NCBI GenBank assembly: GCA_030613505.1
Contig: JAUWLW010000015.1
Coordinates: 1 to 57,878 of the forward strand
DNA from: Candidatus Zixiibacteriota bacterium
GTDB taxonomy: Bacteria > RBG-13-66-14 > B26-G2 > WVWN01
DNA length: 57,878 nt
Reading direction: 5' to 3'
Shown here: positions 15,902 to 24,186 of the stretch, in pieces
How the letters are laid out: the number at the start of each line of letters is the position of its first letter
Numbering within the stretch: position 1 is the first letter of the stretch
The notes under the pieces: model-generated
Databases searched by the model: none
What the model saw: the letters and a program-made list of their open reading frames with translations, nothing else
Told to the model about the DNA's origin: nothing
Position numbers and translations under genes: made by a program

Positions 15902-16630
15902 GTGGCAAACGAGACGAAGGAAACGGGCGAGAAGTTAAAACGCCGCCTCTCCGGCAAATTATTCCGCTACACATTCGCGTTCTCGTTGGCGCTGCACTTC
16001 GGCGTATGGGCTCTGGTAGGATGGCCGGGCGGCCCCGCGGCAGGCCGCGCCGTCGTCGGGCCCGAAGAAGACCGCACGATTATATCGGTAACGTGGCCTT
16101 ACGAGGAGCTACCGCCGCCGCCCTCGGTTGAGTACGCCGAGCCGCCGCGGATGCCCGAGGGAGCGTCGGCTGAGGGCGACGTGGGCGAAATACCGATGCC
16201 GGTGCCCGACAGATACGCCGAGGCCAATACCATCCCCGATGCGCACGCGCGTAGCGGCAACGCGTTCGTAGATGCCGGACGCCGTATAATCGTCGAAACG
16301 CCGGGTGTGGTCGTAGCGGGACCCGTGTCGGCGTCGCCCGACCGCGTAGAATTCGTACCCGTCTCTAAGGCCCCCTCGTTAGTCTACCAAAGCCGCCCCG
16401 AGTATCCGGACATAGCACGCGATTCCGGCATGGAGGGCGATGTCGTGCTTCTGGTCTATATCGACGAGAGAGGCGACGTCCGGAACGCCATCGTACAGTC
16501 GTCGCCGGGCCTGCCGGCGTTGGAGGAAGCGGCGACAGAAGCCGCGTACAAGTGCAAGTTCAGGGCCGCGGAACAACAAGGTACCCCGGTAGGCGTCTGG
16601 TATAGCCTGGTAATGCAATTCCGGCTTTAG
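15902..16630 (+). CDS. TonB-like energy transducer family protein, first paralog
   Basis: A 242-residue protein with one N-terminal membrane span (about residues 20-38, RYTFAFSLALHFGVWALVGW), a Pro/Glu-rich periplasmic stretch (YEELPPPPSVEYAEPPRMPE) and a C-terminal TonB domain. The TonB domain runs from YQSRPEYPDIARDSGMEGDV to the end, with the motif V-x-L-x-V-Y-I-D-x-x-G-x-V-R-N. Such proteins carry energy from an inner-membrane proton motor to outer-membrane receptors. The GTG start has a strong GGAGGTGAT site. No exbB or exbD is nearby. It is closely similar to the next gene throughout, a tandem duplication. Confidence 0.85.
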   Translation: MANETKETGEKLKRRLSGKLFRYTFAFSLALHFGVWALVGWPGGPAAGRAVVGPEEDRTIISVTWPYEELPPPPSVEYAEPPRMPEGASAEGDVGEIPMPVPDRYAEANTIPDAHARSGNAFVDAGRRIIVETPGVVVAGPVSASPDRVEFVPVSKAPSLVYQSRPEYPDIARDSGMEGDVVLLVYIDERGDVRNAIVQSSPGLPALEEAATEAAYKCKFRAAEQQGTPVGVWYSLVMQFRL

Positions 16631-16646
16631 GACGGAGTGGGGAATC

Positions 16647-16671
16647 GGGCCGGGTTAAACGCCGGCCTTTT
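16647..16671 (+). terminator. Terminator after the first TonB-like gene
   Basis: The hairpin GGCCGG-GTTAAACG-CCGGCC is followed by TTTT. It separates the two TonB-like genes into independent transcripts. Confidence 0.7.
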
Positions 16672-16727
16672 CGAAAGTTAAACCAGAAGGCGTATAATCA
16701 CGTCGAAGTAAAGGGAGAGGTTTGAAC

Positions 16728-16756
16728 TTGACACCCGTGGCGACTTGGGTTAGAAT
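16728..16756 (+). promoter_or_regulatory. Promoter of the second TonB-like gene
   Basis: TTGACA (16728-16733), a 17-base spacer and TAGAAT (16751-16756) lie 43 bases before the GTG start at 16800. Only one base departs from the sigma-70 consensus. Confidence 0.75.
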
Positions 16757-16799
16757 CTAAAAGTAAGAAAAGAACTTTCGAATATTAGGAGGCTAAGCC

Positions 16800-17528
16800 G
16801 TGGCGAAAAAAGTAGAGGATCCTCAAGCGAAGTTAAAAAGTAGGCTCGCCGGCGGCCTGTTCCGCTATACCTTTATGATATCAGTCGCTTTCCATTTCGG
16901 CATCTGGGGTGTGGCTGAGATGCCTAAGGACGTTCTCGGCAAGAGAGGCGACGTTAAGATGGGCGGCGGGAAGCTGAACTTAAAAGTCGTCAAGAAAACT
17001 TACGAAGACTTACCGCCGCCGCCCTCCATCGAGCAGCTGGAACCCGAACAAGCTCCCAAGGGTTTGGAAGCCAAGGGTGCGGTGGGCGAGGTGCCGTTGC
17101 CGGTTCCCGACGAGTTGGCGGAAGCCGATACGATGTCCGACGCCATCGGCGCAAGCGACGGCGAGGGGTTCGGCGAAGGCACCGAGATCATCGTAGAGGA
17201 AAACATCGAGGTCGAGGACACCGGGAAGAACCCGTGGGACGAGGTAAGGATAGTCGAATATTCGGAGCCGCCCGTCATCGTTTACGAACAACGACCCGTA
17301 TATCCGGATATCGCGCGCGACTCCAAGGTCGAGGGCGACGTCGTCCTATTGGTCTATATCGACACCTCGGGTAACGTGCGTAACGCTATCGTCCAGTCGT
17401 CGCCGGGCCTACCCGCCCTGGACAAGGCCGCCAAGAAGGCGGCGATGAAGTGTAAGTTCAAACCGGCAAAGCAACAGGGCGTACCGGTAGGCGTGTGGTA
17501 TAGTATCGTAATGCAGTTCCGTATATAG
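16800..17528 (+). CDS. TonB-like energy transducer family protein, second paralog
   Basis: Same length (242 residues) and layout as the preceding paralog: basic N-terminus, one membrane span (RYTFMISVAFHFGIWGVAEM), a Pro-rich and acidic linker (TYEDLPPPPSIEQLEPEQAP), then a TonB C-terminal domain (YEQRPVYPDIARDSKVEGDV onward). Large parts of the last 80 residues are nearly identical to the first copy, while the linkers differ (an acidic Glu/Gly-rich stretch here). This suggests a shared motor partner but distinct reach or receptors. It has its own promoter and terminator, so it is expressed independently of the first copy. Confidence 0.85.
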   Translation: MAKKVEDPQAKLKSRLAGGLFRYTFMISVAFHFGIWGVAEMPKDVLGKRGDVKMGGGKLNLKVVKKTYEDLPPPPSIEQLEPEQAPKGLEAKGAVGEVPLPVPDELAEADTMSDAIGASDGEGFGEGTEIIVEENIEVEDTGKNPWDEVRIVEYSEPPVIVYEQRPVYPDIARDSKVEGDVVLLVYIDTSGNVRNAIVQSSPGLPALDKAAKKAAMKCKFKPAKQQGVPVGVWYSIVMQFRI

Positions 17529-17547
17529 GCCTCTAAAACGAGGTTCG

Positions 17548-17572
17548 GCCGGGGATTACCCCGGCTTTTTTT
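17548..17572 (+). terminator. Terminator after the second TonB-like gene
   Basis: GCCGGGG-ATTA-CCCCGGC followed by seven T residues is a textbook intrinsic terminator, 20 bases after the stop. Confidence 0.92.
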
Positions 17573-17627
17573 ATGCCGATCGCCGGCCGGTACGCGGGGC
17601 GGCGCGCGGGAGACTATTGATTTGTTT

Positions 17628-17656
17628 TTGACAAAATTCGCCCAGCTATTTATAAT
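17628..17656 (+). promoter_or_regulatory. Consensus sigma-70 promoter
   Basis: TTGACA (17628-17633) and TATAAT (17651-17656) with exactly 17 bases between them match the sigma-70 consensus at all 12 positions. They lie 22 bases before the ATG at 17678, which has its own GGAGG site. This is the strongest-looking promoter in the window. Confidence 0.85.
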
Positions 17657-17677
17657 AGGGCGAAGGAGGCGAGCACG

Positions 17678-18184
17678 ATGCGGTTAAGGGTCTATCCTTG
17701 GGTGTTCGTTTTCGTGGCTTTTTTGACGTGTGGCGCGTCCGGTTTCGCGGCCGACGTCGAGGGGTGTGTCGTAGCCCAACTGGCCTGTCCGGTTCGAGTG
17801 ACGAAGCTCGTCGCCGTTTACGGGGCCGCCGGCGCAAAGTATAAACCCGCCGACTATGCTAATATAAACCCCGAGGGCGCGGAAAAACTGTGGGTCTTCG
17901 CCGTCTTCGAAAACGCGACCGACGATCCGATTATGTCGTTTGCGTTCGACGTTTTGGTCTGGGATGCTGCGGGTAATGAATTGTTTCGGGATAGTGAGGA
18001 GTTCCACTTCCCGCTCCGCGATAACGCTAGGAGTTGGGAGTGGAGTTGGACCTTCGACGGCGCGGCCTCGGCGGCCGAGGTAGTCTTTATCCCGCGTGTC
18101 ATAAACTTCCCGGCCAGCCGGAAGTGGGAAGCCGACGGAAAATTCGTCGAGATTAAATTGGACGAGATGCGTAAGGCGGAATGA
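17678..18184 (+). CDS. Secreted protein of unknown function
   Basis: A 168-residue protein with a signal peptide (YPWVFVFVAFLTCGASGFAA). The mature part has two early cysteines (EGCVVAQLACPVRV), which could form a disulfide. An immunoglobulin-like beta pattern follows (KLWVFAVFENATDDPIMSFA, then WDAAGNELFRDSEEFHFPLR), like the DUF-type domains that describe intrinsic beta-sandwich envelope proteins. I do not recognise the family. A consensus promoter drives it, so expression is probably high, and the next gene (a secreted TonB-C domain) starts 3 bases after its stop. Confidence 0.72.
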   Translation: MRLRVYPWVFVFVAFLTCGASGFAADVEGCVVAQLACPVRVTKLVAVYGAAGAKYKPADYANINPEGAEKLWVFAVFENATDDPIMSFAFDVLVWDAAGNELFRDSEEFHFPLRDNARSWEWSWTFDGAASAAEVVFIPRVINFPASRKWEADGKFVEIKLDEMRKAE

Positions 18185-18187
18185 GAA

Positions 18188-18619
18188 GTGCGGTTTCCGC
18201 GCAGCGTGATTATTTTATCGCTCGGCGCGGCGGCCGCGGTTTGGGCCGCGGACCTGCCCACGACGTTGGCGGAGGCGATTGCCCTCGGCGACTTCGACCG
18301 TCTGCTGGTAGAAGTAAACAAACAATTCGATATGCCGCCCGTATTGCTTTCCGAACCGGAAGCAGTTTATCCGAAGATAGCCGGCGAGGCCGGGGCGCAG
18401 GGGACGGTAAAGGTTGTGCTTCGCATAGACGAGTACGGCGACGTGCGCGACGTAGTCGTTGCGGATTCGCCCGGTTGGCTCGCCCTCGAGGAGGCGGCCC
18501 GTAAGGCGGCGCATACTATCCGTTACAAGCCGGCGACTCGCGACGACGAGCCGGTTGCCGCCTGGTACGTGGCGGATATTATATTTTATATACCCCCACC
18601 GGACGACTGGTATCGATAA
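18188..18619 (+). CDS. Secreted stand-alone TonB C-terminal domain protein
   Basis: A 143-residue product with a cleavable-looking signal peptide (VIILSLGAAAAVWAADLP) and then only a TonB-type C-terminal domain (LLSEPEAVYPKIAGEAGAQG, VVLRIDEYGDVRDVVVADSP). The Pro-rich spacer of true TonB is missing. With no membrane anchor after cleavage it cannot be a normal energy transducer. It may bind TonB-box partners or act as a structural periplasmic module. It starts at GTG 18188, 3 bases after the previous stop, so the pair is an operon. Confidence 0.75.
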   Translation: MRFPRSVIILSLGAAAAVWAADLPTTLAEAIALGDFDRLLVEVNKQFDMPPVLLSEPEAVYPKIAGEAGAQGTVKVVLRIDEYGDVRDVVVADSPGWLALEEAARKAAHTIRYKPATRDDEPVAAWYVADIIFYIPPPDDWYR

Positions 18620-18634
18620 CCATATTGCTTTCGT

Positions 18635-19549
18635 ATGACTACGCCCGCGATTAATTTACCGCCCGGTATCTCGGAGGAGTATAAGGAAGACATCCTCGAC
18701 GTCCTCCGCGGGTGGGCCGCGGACGAACGAATCGAGGGTGTATTGTTACTCGGTAGGGCTTGCGGTCTTCCGTACTTCGCCCCCGAAGCGGACGTCGTCG
18801 TCGTAACCGGGGAGGCCGACGCCGCGGGCAGCCCGGTCTTCCGCGCGGCCTGTGGCCGGACGTGGTTCCGCGTGCGCGTTGCTTCGCGCAAGGAGTTTCT
18901 GGAGGAGTTAACGACCGGCGCGGTGACGCCGTTTAAAATAGCTTTAAGGGAATCTTTTATAGCGCTCGACCGGCATGGTAGGTTGGCAGATGCCCTTCGG
19001 GCGCTCGAGCCGATGTTTAACCGCGACTTACCGCGGGCGAAGTTGGCCGCCGCGGCCGAAGCCGCAGCCGCGTTGCGGGACGTGGAGGTAGCGTTAGCGG
19101 ATGCCAATCCGTCCGACGCCGGCGAAGCCCTCGCGCGGGCATGTGTCAAGCTGGCCGAACTCGAGCTTTTAAACGATGGCGTACGCCCCCCGTTTATATG
19201 TACGCTGGCGGCTTGTGGAGGGGGCGACGCCCGGCGGGTATACGCGTCGATTTGGCGGGCCCGCGACGACGCAGATGAATTAGCCCGGGTTACGGCGGAG
19301 GCCTCCGCCCTGTTTAAACGTCTACTACCCGCCGCCGCGTCGTCCGTCTTCGATTTCCTGATCAAGCGTGGAGGCAGCGCGTTGGCGGCGTCGGTAATCG
19401 AGGCCTTGGATTTGGGCGACGTCGCCGATATCGATTTAGTGCTGGCAGCGCTCGACGCGTACGGCCTCTTGAAGGTGGGCCGCGAGGAGCGGCAGGTTCC
19501 GGGGCTGGCGGGTTTAACTTATAACGAACCGGTACTAACGTTATCCTGA
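18635..19549 (+). CDS. Putative degenerate nucleotidyltransferase-fold protein
   Basis: A 304-residue cytoplasmic protein. The N-terminal segment (IEGVLLLGRACGLPYFAPEA, then DVVVV) has the order of a small nucleotidyltransferase (G-S, then a D-x-D on the next strand), but the acidic pair appears reduced to single acids. The middle is Ala/Glu-rich and helical, like HEPN or substrate-binding helical domains. The last 60 residues (IKRGGSALAASVIEALDLGD, AALDAYGLLKVGRE) look like a winged helix. The assignment rests on pattern only. It follows the TonB-C gene by 15 bases with no visible ribosome site. Confidence 0.5.
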   Translation: MTTPAINLPPGISEEYKEDILDVLRGWAADERIEGVLLLGRACGLPYFAPEADVVVVTGEADAAGSPVFRAACGRTWFRVRVASRKEFLEELTTGAVTPFKIALRESFIALDRHGRLADALRALEPMFNRDLPRAKLAAAAEAAAALRDVEVALADANPSDAGEALARACVKLAELELLNDGVRPPFICTLAACGGGDARRVYASIWRARDDADELARVTAEASALFKRLLPAAASSVFDFLIKRGGSALAASVIEALDLGDVADIDLVLAALDAYGLLKVGREERQVPGLAGLTYNEPVLTLS

Positions 19550-19598
19550 GGACTTGTAGCGTTAACCTCATAACGAGCTAGTCGCCAAAGGGAAAGAT

Positions 19599-21686
19599 AT
19601 GGAGGCTAATATTAATTCGGTCGGCAAGAAAGCGGTTTGCGTAGTTGTGATATCCGCGTTAGCGGCGTCCGCGGTTTTTGGTGCACGCGAGGCTTCGTTG
19701 TCGACGGCGCGGCGAGTAACGGTCCAGGCCGACGGAGGTGAGTTGACCGTTAACCTGGACGACCGAAGCGCGACGTTCACCGTTTCGGCTCCGGCGAGGT
19801 CCGCGGTGAAAGCCGAGCCCGGCGTGACCGTCTCGACGGCTATCTATCCGTCGTTCGGCGCGGCACCGGGGCCGTCTTTACCTTCGCTCGAGCTTGCACG
19901 GTGGCGCGGCCTCGCCTTCGAAGAGGGTGCTTTGGCCGCGGTCGAGCTGAAATTGGAAGAGGCGGTGGGCCCGCTGGTGGCGGGCAGGGGCGGTTTTTTG
20001 AAAGCGCTCGCGTTGAAATTGAAAGCGGCCTACGAGGTCGAAGACCGTACCGCTTCCCGCGTGGCTTTCGCCGACGCTCAGGCTTTCGTGGGAACCGCCA
20101 TCGCGCTCTCTAGGGCCGACGGCAAGGTCCCGCCGGAGCTCGGCCTGGCGAGCGAGGCCGCCAGCAAGGCGGCCCAGGATAAAGAGCGGTTTATAAAAGA
20201 GAACGTTTTGGCGCAGGTCCCGGGAGGGCGTTACGGTTGGGGCGAGGATTTGAAGCGGATATATCTTACCAGCCTGTGGTTGGGCCGCGGCTTCGAACGA
20301 ACCGACGAGCGAGAATTTAAAGCGGCTTTAGCGTTGGTTTGGGCCGTCGAGAACGACTCAGAGCTGGCGCGCCAATATCGGGCGCTGGCCGGATTATGCG
20401 ACGCGCTCGCCGGCGTGCCGGCGGGAACGGCATCGGTTGCCGATTACGTAGCCCTTCTCGCTGGGCGGGACGCCGTCACGGTCCTCAAGGAACTCGGTAC
20501 CGTCCGGGCACTACTGCTCGAGGCCAAAGATAAGGGCGAATTCTTCGTCTTCTTACCCGCCCTCGGCCAACCGGAGGTGGAGTTAATACGCCGTTGGGTA
20601 GCTCGCGGTGAGGTGCCGGAGGGGTCGTGGGCGGAGGCGTACGCCGCGGCGACGTCGGAAGGGGAGGGCGCGCCGGCGCCGGCTCGAAACGCTCCCTGGC
20701 CGGATTATATGGCATACGCCTGGGAGGTCTTGCTGAAGCCGGAGGCGACGCCCGAGGCCGCGAAGATGACCTGGGACGAAGGCTATAAGGTGCGCCTTAG
20801 CGAATCCTTCGTCACTTCTTTCGACCAGGTGCGGGGCCGCGCGCCGGCCGCGCCGCCGCCGGCTGCCGGCGGCGAGGGCGTAGCGGTAGACGTAACTCCC
20901 GATTTACGCCTGGAGCCTTTACCCGAATATTACGTACGTATGGCCCGGGCGTACGCCCGGTTGGGGGATATCCTCACGGCTGAGCTTACGCCCGCTGTTT
21001 TGGAAGGTATACGCGGCCGGCGCGAGCGAGGCGCCGCGGCCACGGAGTCGGTCGCCGCGGAAGCGGCCGACATAAGCGAGTTATTCTTCGGCCTGTACTT
21101 ACTCTCGTGCGCCGACGTCGGCATGGCGCCTTCGCTCCGGTACGCCGAGGTAGCCGACCGGGCCGCGGCGGCGACGCGGGCCCACGAGTGGCTCGCGAAC
21201 TGGCGCGCGGACCAGGATATGGCGACGGACGTACGAGAGGCCTGGCCGCTCGGGCCGGCGGACCCCTCCAATCCTGGGAAGGGGACCGTCTACCGCTGCG
21301 TTCTCGGCGTACGCGCCGTTGACGTGGAGGTAAAATACGACCGGAAGCCGTCGTTCTCCGTCTCCGGTACAACGCGGACGGCGGACTTGCACTTCAAGCC
21401 GGCGAAATATACTGTATACGTACCGGTAATCGTTGAAGTCGTCGTACCCGGGTCCAAACCTTTAACCAAGACGCAATTTCGTAATATTTGTAACGAACAC
21501 AAGGCCGAAGGGGCCATCGTCGCTGCTTTGAAAGAGTATGGTAAACGGGAAGAGCCGCCGCCCGAGGAACCTGAACCGGAGGCTGATAAAAAGGTCGACA
21601 CCGGGATGGTAGTGCTCGTCGTCGTATTGGCCGTATTCGCTTTGATAGCTATTATCGCCCTCGCCGCCAGCCGGCAGCGTTACTGA
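19599..21686 (+). CDS. Large envelope protein of unknown function with N- and C-terminal membrane segments
   Basis: A 695-residue protein with an N-terminal signal or anchor (KAVCVVVISALAASAVFGA) and a C-terminal span (MVVLVVVLAVFALIAIIALA) ending in a short basic tail. Between them is a long Ala/Glu-rich, probably helical region, a Pro/Ala linker near residues 410-425 (RAPAAPPPAAGG) and a Pro/Glu stretch just before the last span (EEPPPEEPEPEADKK). It is therefore likely a periplasmic protein tethered to the inner membrane. I recognise no family. It directly precedes bamA, so a role in the envelope is reasonable, but this is context only. Confidence 0.7.
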   Translation: MEANINSVGKKAVCVVVISALAASAVFGAREASLSTARRVTVQADGGELTVNLDDRSATFTVSAPARSAVKAEPGVTVSTAIYPSFGAAPGPSLPSLELARWRGLAFEEGALAAVELKLEEAVGPLVAGRGGFLKALALKLKAAYEVEDRTASRVAFADAQAFVGTAIALSRADGKVPPELGLASEAASKAAQDKERFIKENVLAQVPGGRYGWGEDLKRIYLTSLWLGRGFERTDEREFKAALALVWAVENDSELARQYRALAGLCDALAGVPAGTASVADYVALLAGRDAVTVLKELGTVRALLLEAKDKGEFFVFLPALGQPEVELIRRWVARGEVPEGSWAEAYAAATSEGEGAPAPARNAPWPDYMAYAWEVLLKPEATPEAAKMTWDEGYKVRLSESFVTSFDQVRGRAPAAPPPAAGGEGVAVDVTPDLRLEPLPEYYVRMARAYARLGDILTAELTPAVLEGIRGRRERGAAATESVAAEAADISELFFGLYLLSCADVGMAPSLRYAEVADRAAAATRAHEWLANWRADQDMATDVREAWPLGPADPSNPGKGTVYRCVLGVRAVDVEVKYDRKPSFSVSGTTRTADLHFKPAKYTVYVPVIVEVVVPGSKPLTKTQFRNICNEHKAEGAIVAALKEYGKREEPPPEEPEPEADKKVDTGMVVLVVVLAVFALIAIIALAASRQRY

Positions 21687-21706
21687 TATACGGAATTCCT
21701 TTCGCC

Positions 21707-21735
21707 TTGACTTGCGTTTGGGCCTGTGGTAGCAT
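21707..21735 (+). promoter_or_regulatory. Probable promoter upstream of bamA
   Basis: TTGACT (21707-21712), a 17-base spacer and TAGCAT (21730-21735) precede bamA. A terminator-like hairpin follows between this promoter and the start codon. Confidence 0.5.
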
Positions 21736-21747
21736 TTCGCGCCGGAA

Positions 21748-21773
21748 CGGAGGAGTTTCCCCTCCGCTTTTTT
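21748..21773 (+). terminator. Terminator-like hairpin in the bamA leader
   Basis: CGGAGG-AGTTTCC-CCTCCG followed by C and six T residues looks like an intrinsic terminator. It either ends the 19599 gene's transcript or acts as an attenuator within the bamA leader, since a promoter-like site lies just upstream at 21707. Confidence 0.6.
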
Positions 21774-21778
21774 ATATC

Positions 21779-24106
21779 GTGACTTTGTTAAAATACCGTA
21801 ATTCCACACCATTATTATTCGCAGTTTTCGCCTTAGGGACTTTCGGCGTAATCGAATCCGCTTACGGCCAAAGTCCGGGCGAAGTTACGGTAGACGACGT
21901 CAAATTCGAGGGATTGGTCAGTATCGACGACGCCGCCGTCAAAACGGCCATAAGGCTGGCTCCCGGGTTACTCGTCACCGAAGCCGAGCTTAAGACTATC
22001 GTCCGCGACGACATTAAGAGGATATATCGCCTCGGCTATTTCGACAGGGTGGACGCGTACTTCGAAGAGACTTCGCCCGGGCATATCGATGTCATCTTCG
22101 ATATCGAAGAAAGGCCGCGTGTGAGGGAGGTCAACTTCGAGGGGCGTAAGAGGATAAAGCGTAAGGCGCTCGAGGAAGTCGTGAAAGTCGAAGCGGGGGA
22201 ACGGCTTTCGCTGTCGCGATTGAACGGCGACGTCGAAGCGATAAAGAAGCTGTACTTCGAGAAAGGGTACAGGTTCGCGGACGTATCGTATCGTTTGGAG
22301 GAAGTGAAGGGCGGCGTTAATGTAACGTACGTTATAACCGAAGGGCCGAAAGCAGTTATTCGCGGGATCGTTGTCGAGGGCAATAAAGTTCTCTCCGACT
22401 GGTACATTTTGAATAAGGTGCTGAAGACCAAGATAGACCGTTTTTATAATACGAAAGTTTTAGACGAAAAGGTATTGGAGGAAGATTTCCGCCGCATCGT
22501 GGAAGCGTACGCGAACCGCGGGTACGTCCGGGCCGAGGTCGTCGACCACGAGGTAGAATATAGGAAGAAGCGTTCCGCGATTTACATCGTAATAAGGGTC
22601 GAAGAGGGCAAGTTATATCTGACGGGAGAGCTGCGTTTCGTAGGCAACGAGAATTTCGACGACGACGAATTGTGGGAGCGCGTAGACTGGCGCCCAGGCA
22701 AACCTTTCTCGGAGAAGAAGCTCGGCGACGGTGCCGATAACGTTAGAGCCCTCTACAAGAACAACGGCTATTTATTCGCCACCGTCGAAGCCGCGGAAGA
22801 GGTCGACGACGCCGACGCCGTCGTGAACGCCGCGATCCGCATAGATGAAGACCGGCCGGCGTACGTGCGGCTTATAGATATTTACGGAAACGTTTCGACG
22901 CGCGATAAGGTCATACGGCGCGAGATGCGGCTCCAGCCGGGCGACATCTACAAGGAAAACAAATTGATTCGGTCCGTGCAGCGGCTCCACAACCTCGGTT
23001 ATTTCGACGAGATAAGGCCCGACATCCACGTCGCCGACCGCGAGCGAGGATTGGTTGACCTCGAATTGGACGTCGTCGAGAAAGCCAATACCGCCAAGGT
23101 CAACTTTGGCGCAGGCTACAGCACCCTCGACGGCTTAGTCGGGACGTTCAGCCTGACTTGGGCGAATTTCGACGCGTCGAAGTTGCCCCGGATCTGGAGG
23201 TGCAAGGGGGCGGGGCAGGAGTTGAGATTGTCGACGGAATTCGGCCGGCGCCGTTCGCAGTATTCGATGGGGTTCACCGAACCGTACCTATTCGATACGA
23301 AAACGTTAGGTTCTTTCGACATATATAATATAGCGCGCATAAGGCCTTATTACGATGAGGAGCGATTCGGTTGGAACGTTACCTTAGGCAGGCCGCTGAC
23401 GGAATACGTTCGCGGCCGGTCGACCTATAAGTTCGAATCCGTTGAGGTCGCTTCTAATTACTACGACCCGAGTAGGCTGCCGATTTGGGTCGCGAGCGAA
23501 ATCGGTCGGAAGAATACTTCCTCCGTCTCGTGGGCGGTGGAACGCGACAGCCGCGACAGCGTGTTCTTTCCTCAGGCGGGTTCGGACAACGAGGTTTCGT
23601 TGGAAGTAGCCGGTTCCGTCTTCGGCGGAGACGTTGAATTCTGGCGATTTACGACGGGTTCGAATTGGTACTTCAAACATATTTGGGAGACGGTGCTCGC
23701 AATTCGGGCGCGGGGAGGTTATATCGACCGCTACGGCGCGACGAAGACGGTCCCGCTTTACGAGAGGTTCTATTTAGGGGGCGCCAATACGGTACGGGGT
23801 TACGACGAGTGGGAGGTGGGGCCCAAGGATAAATTTGGAAATCCCGAGGGCGGCAAGACGATGTTCTATACCAACTTCGAATATCGCATACCTATATCGA
23901 AAGAGTTCTTCCATTTGATCGCGTTTTGGGATTCCGGTTATTGTTGGCGGGAATTAAAGGATATAAATTTACAAGACCTGCAGTCGGGCGTGGGAGGCGG
24001 CATCCGCATTAACATCCCGATGATGGGCCTTTTGGGAATCGACTACGGGTACGGCCTGGAGGCCCATTCAGGCCAGATACACTTCAACATCGGCAGCATG
24101 TTCTAG
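21779..24106 (+). CDS. bamA: Outer membrane protein assembly factor BamA (Omp85)
   Basis: Inserts beta-barrel proteins into the outer membrane. A signal sequence (PLLFAVFALGTFGVIESAYG) leads into five POTRA-type repeats (about residues 30-370: DDVKFEGLVSIDD, REVNFEGRKRIKR, RGIVVEGNKVLSD, GELRFVGNENFDD, RLIDIYGNVSTRD). A C-terminal barrel of about 400 residues carries the GANTVRGYDEWEVGP motif of barrel loop 6 and ends in Phe, as outer-membrane barrels do. It is 775 residues from GTG 21779, which is the best start that keeps the signal peptide, although no ribosome site is visible. No skp or lpxD follows. Confidence 0.93.
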   Translation: MTLLKYRNSTPLLFAVFALGTFGVIESAYGQSPGEVTVDDVKFEGLVSIDDAAVKTAIRLAPGLLVTEAELKTIVRDDIKRIYRLGYFDRVDAYFEETSPGHIDVIFDIEERPRVREVNFEGRKRIKRKALEEVVKVEAGERLSLSRLNGDVEAIKKLYFEKGYRFADVSYRLEEVKGGVNVTYVITEGPKAVIRGIVVEGNKVLSDWYILNKVLKTKIDRFYNTKVLDEKVLEEDFRRIVEAYANRGYVRAEVVDHEVEYRKKRSAIYIVIRVEEGKLYLTGELRFVGNENFDDDELWERVDWRPGKPFSEKKLGDGADNVRALYKNNGYLFATVEAAEEVDDADAVVNAAIRIDEDRPAYVRLIDIYGNVSTRDKVIRREMRLQPGDIYKENKLIRSVQRLHNLGYFDEIRPDIHVADRERGLVDLELDVVEKANTAKVNFGAGYSTLDGLVGTFSLTWANFDASKLPRIWRCKGAGQELRLSTEFGRRRSQYSMGFTEPYLFDTKTLGSFDIYNIARIRPYYDEERFGWNVTLGRPLTEYVRGRSTYKFESVEVASNYYDPSRLPIWVASEIGRKNTSSVSWAVERDSRDSVFFPQAGSDNEVSLEVAGSVFGGDVEFWRFTTGSNWYFKHIWETVLAIRARGGYIDRYGATKTVPLYERFYLGGANTVRGYDEWEVGPKDKFGNPEGGKTMFYTNFEYRIPISKEFFHLIAFWDSGYCWRELKDINLQDLQSGVGGGIRINIPMMGLLGIDYGYGLEAHSGQIHFNIGSMF

Positions 24107-24186
24107 CGTTTTCGGCCCGCGGCGTCGGGCGCATCCGTCGCATTCCGGGACAACCCACGGCGGCTCTAATTCCGCAGGAGGACGCG

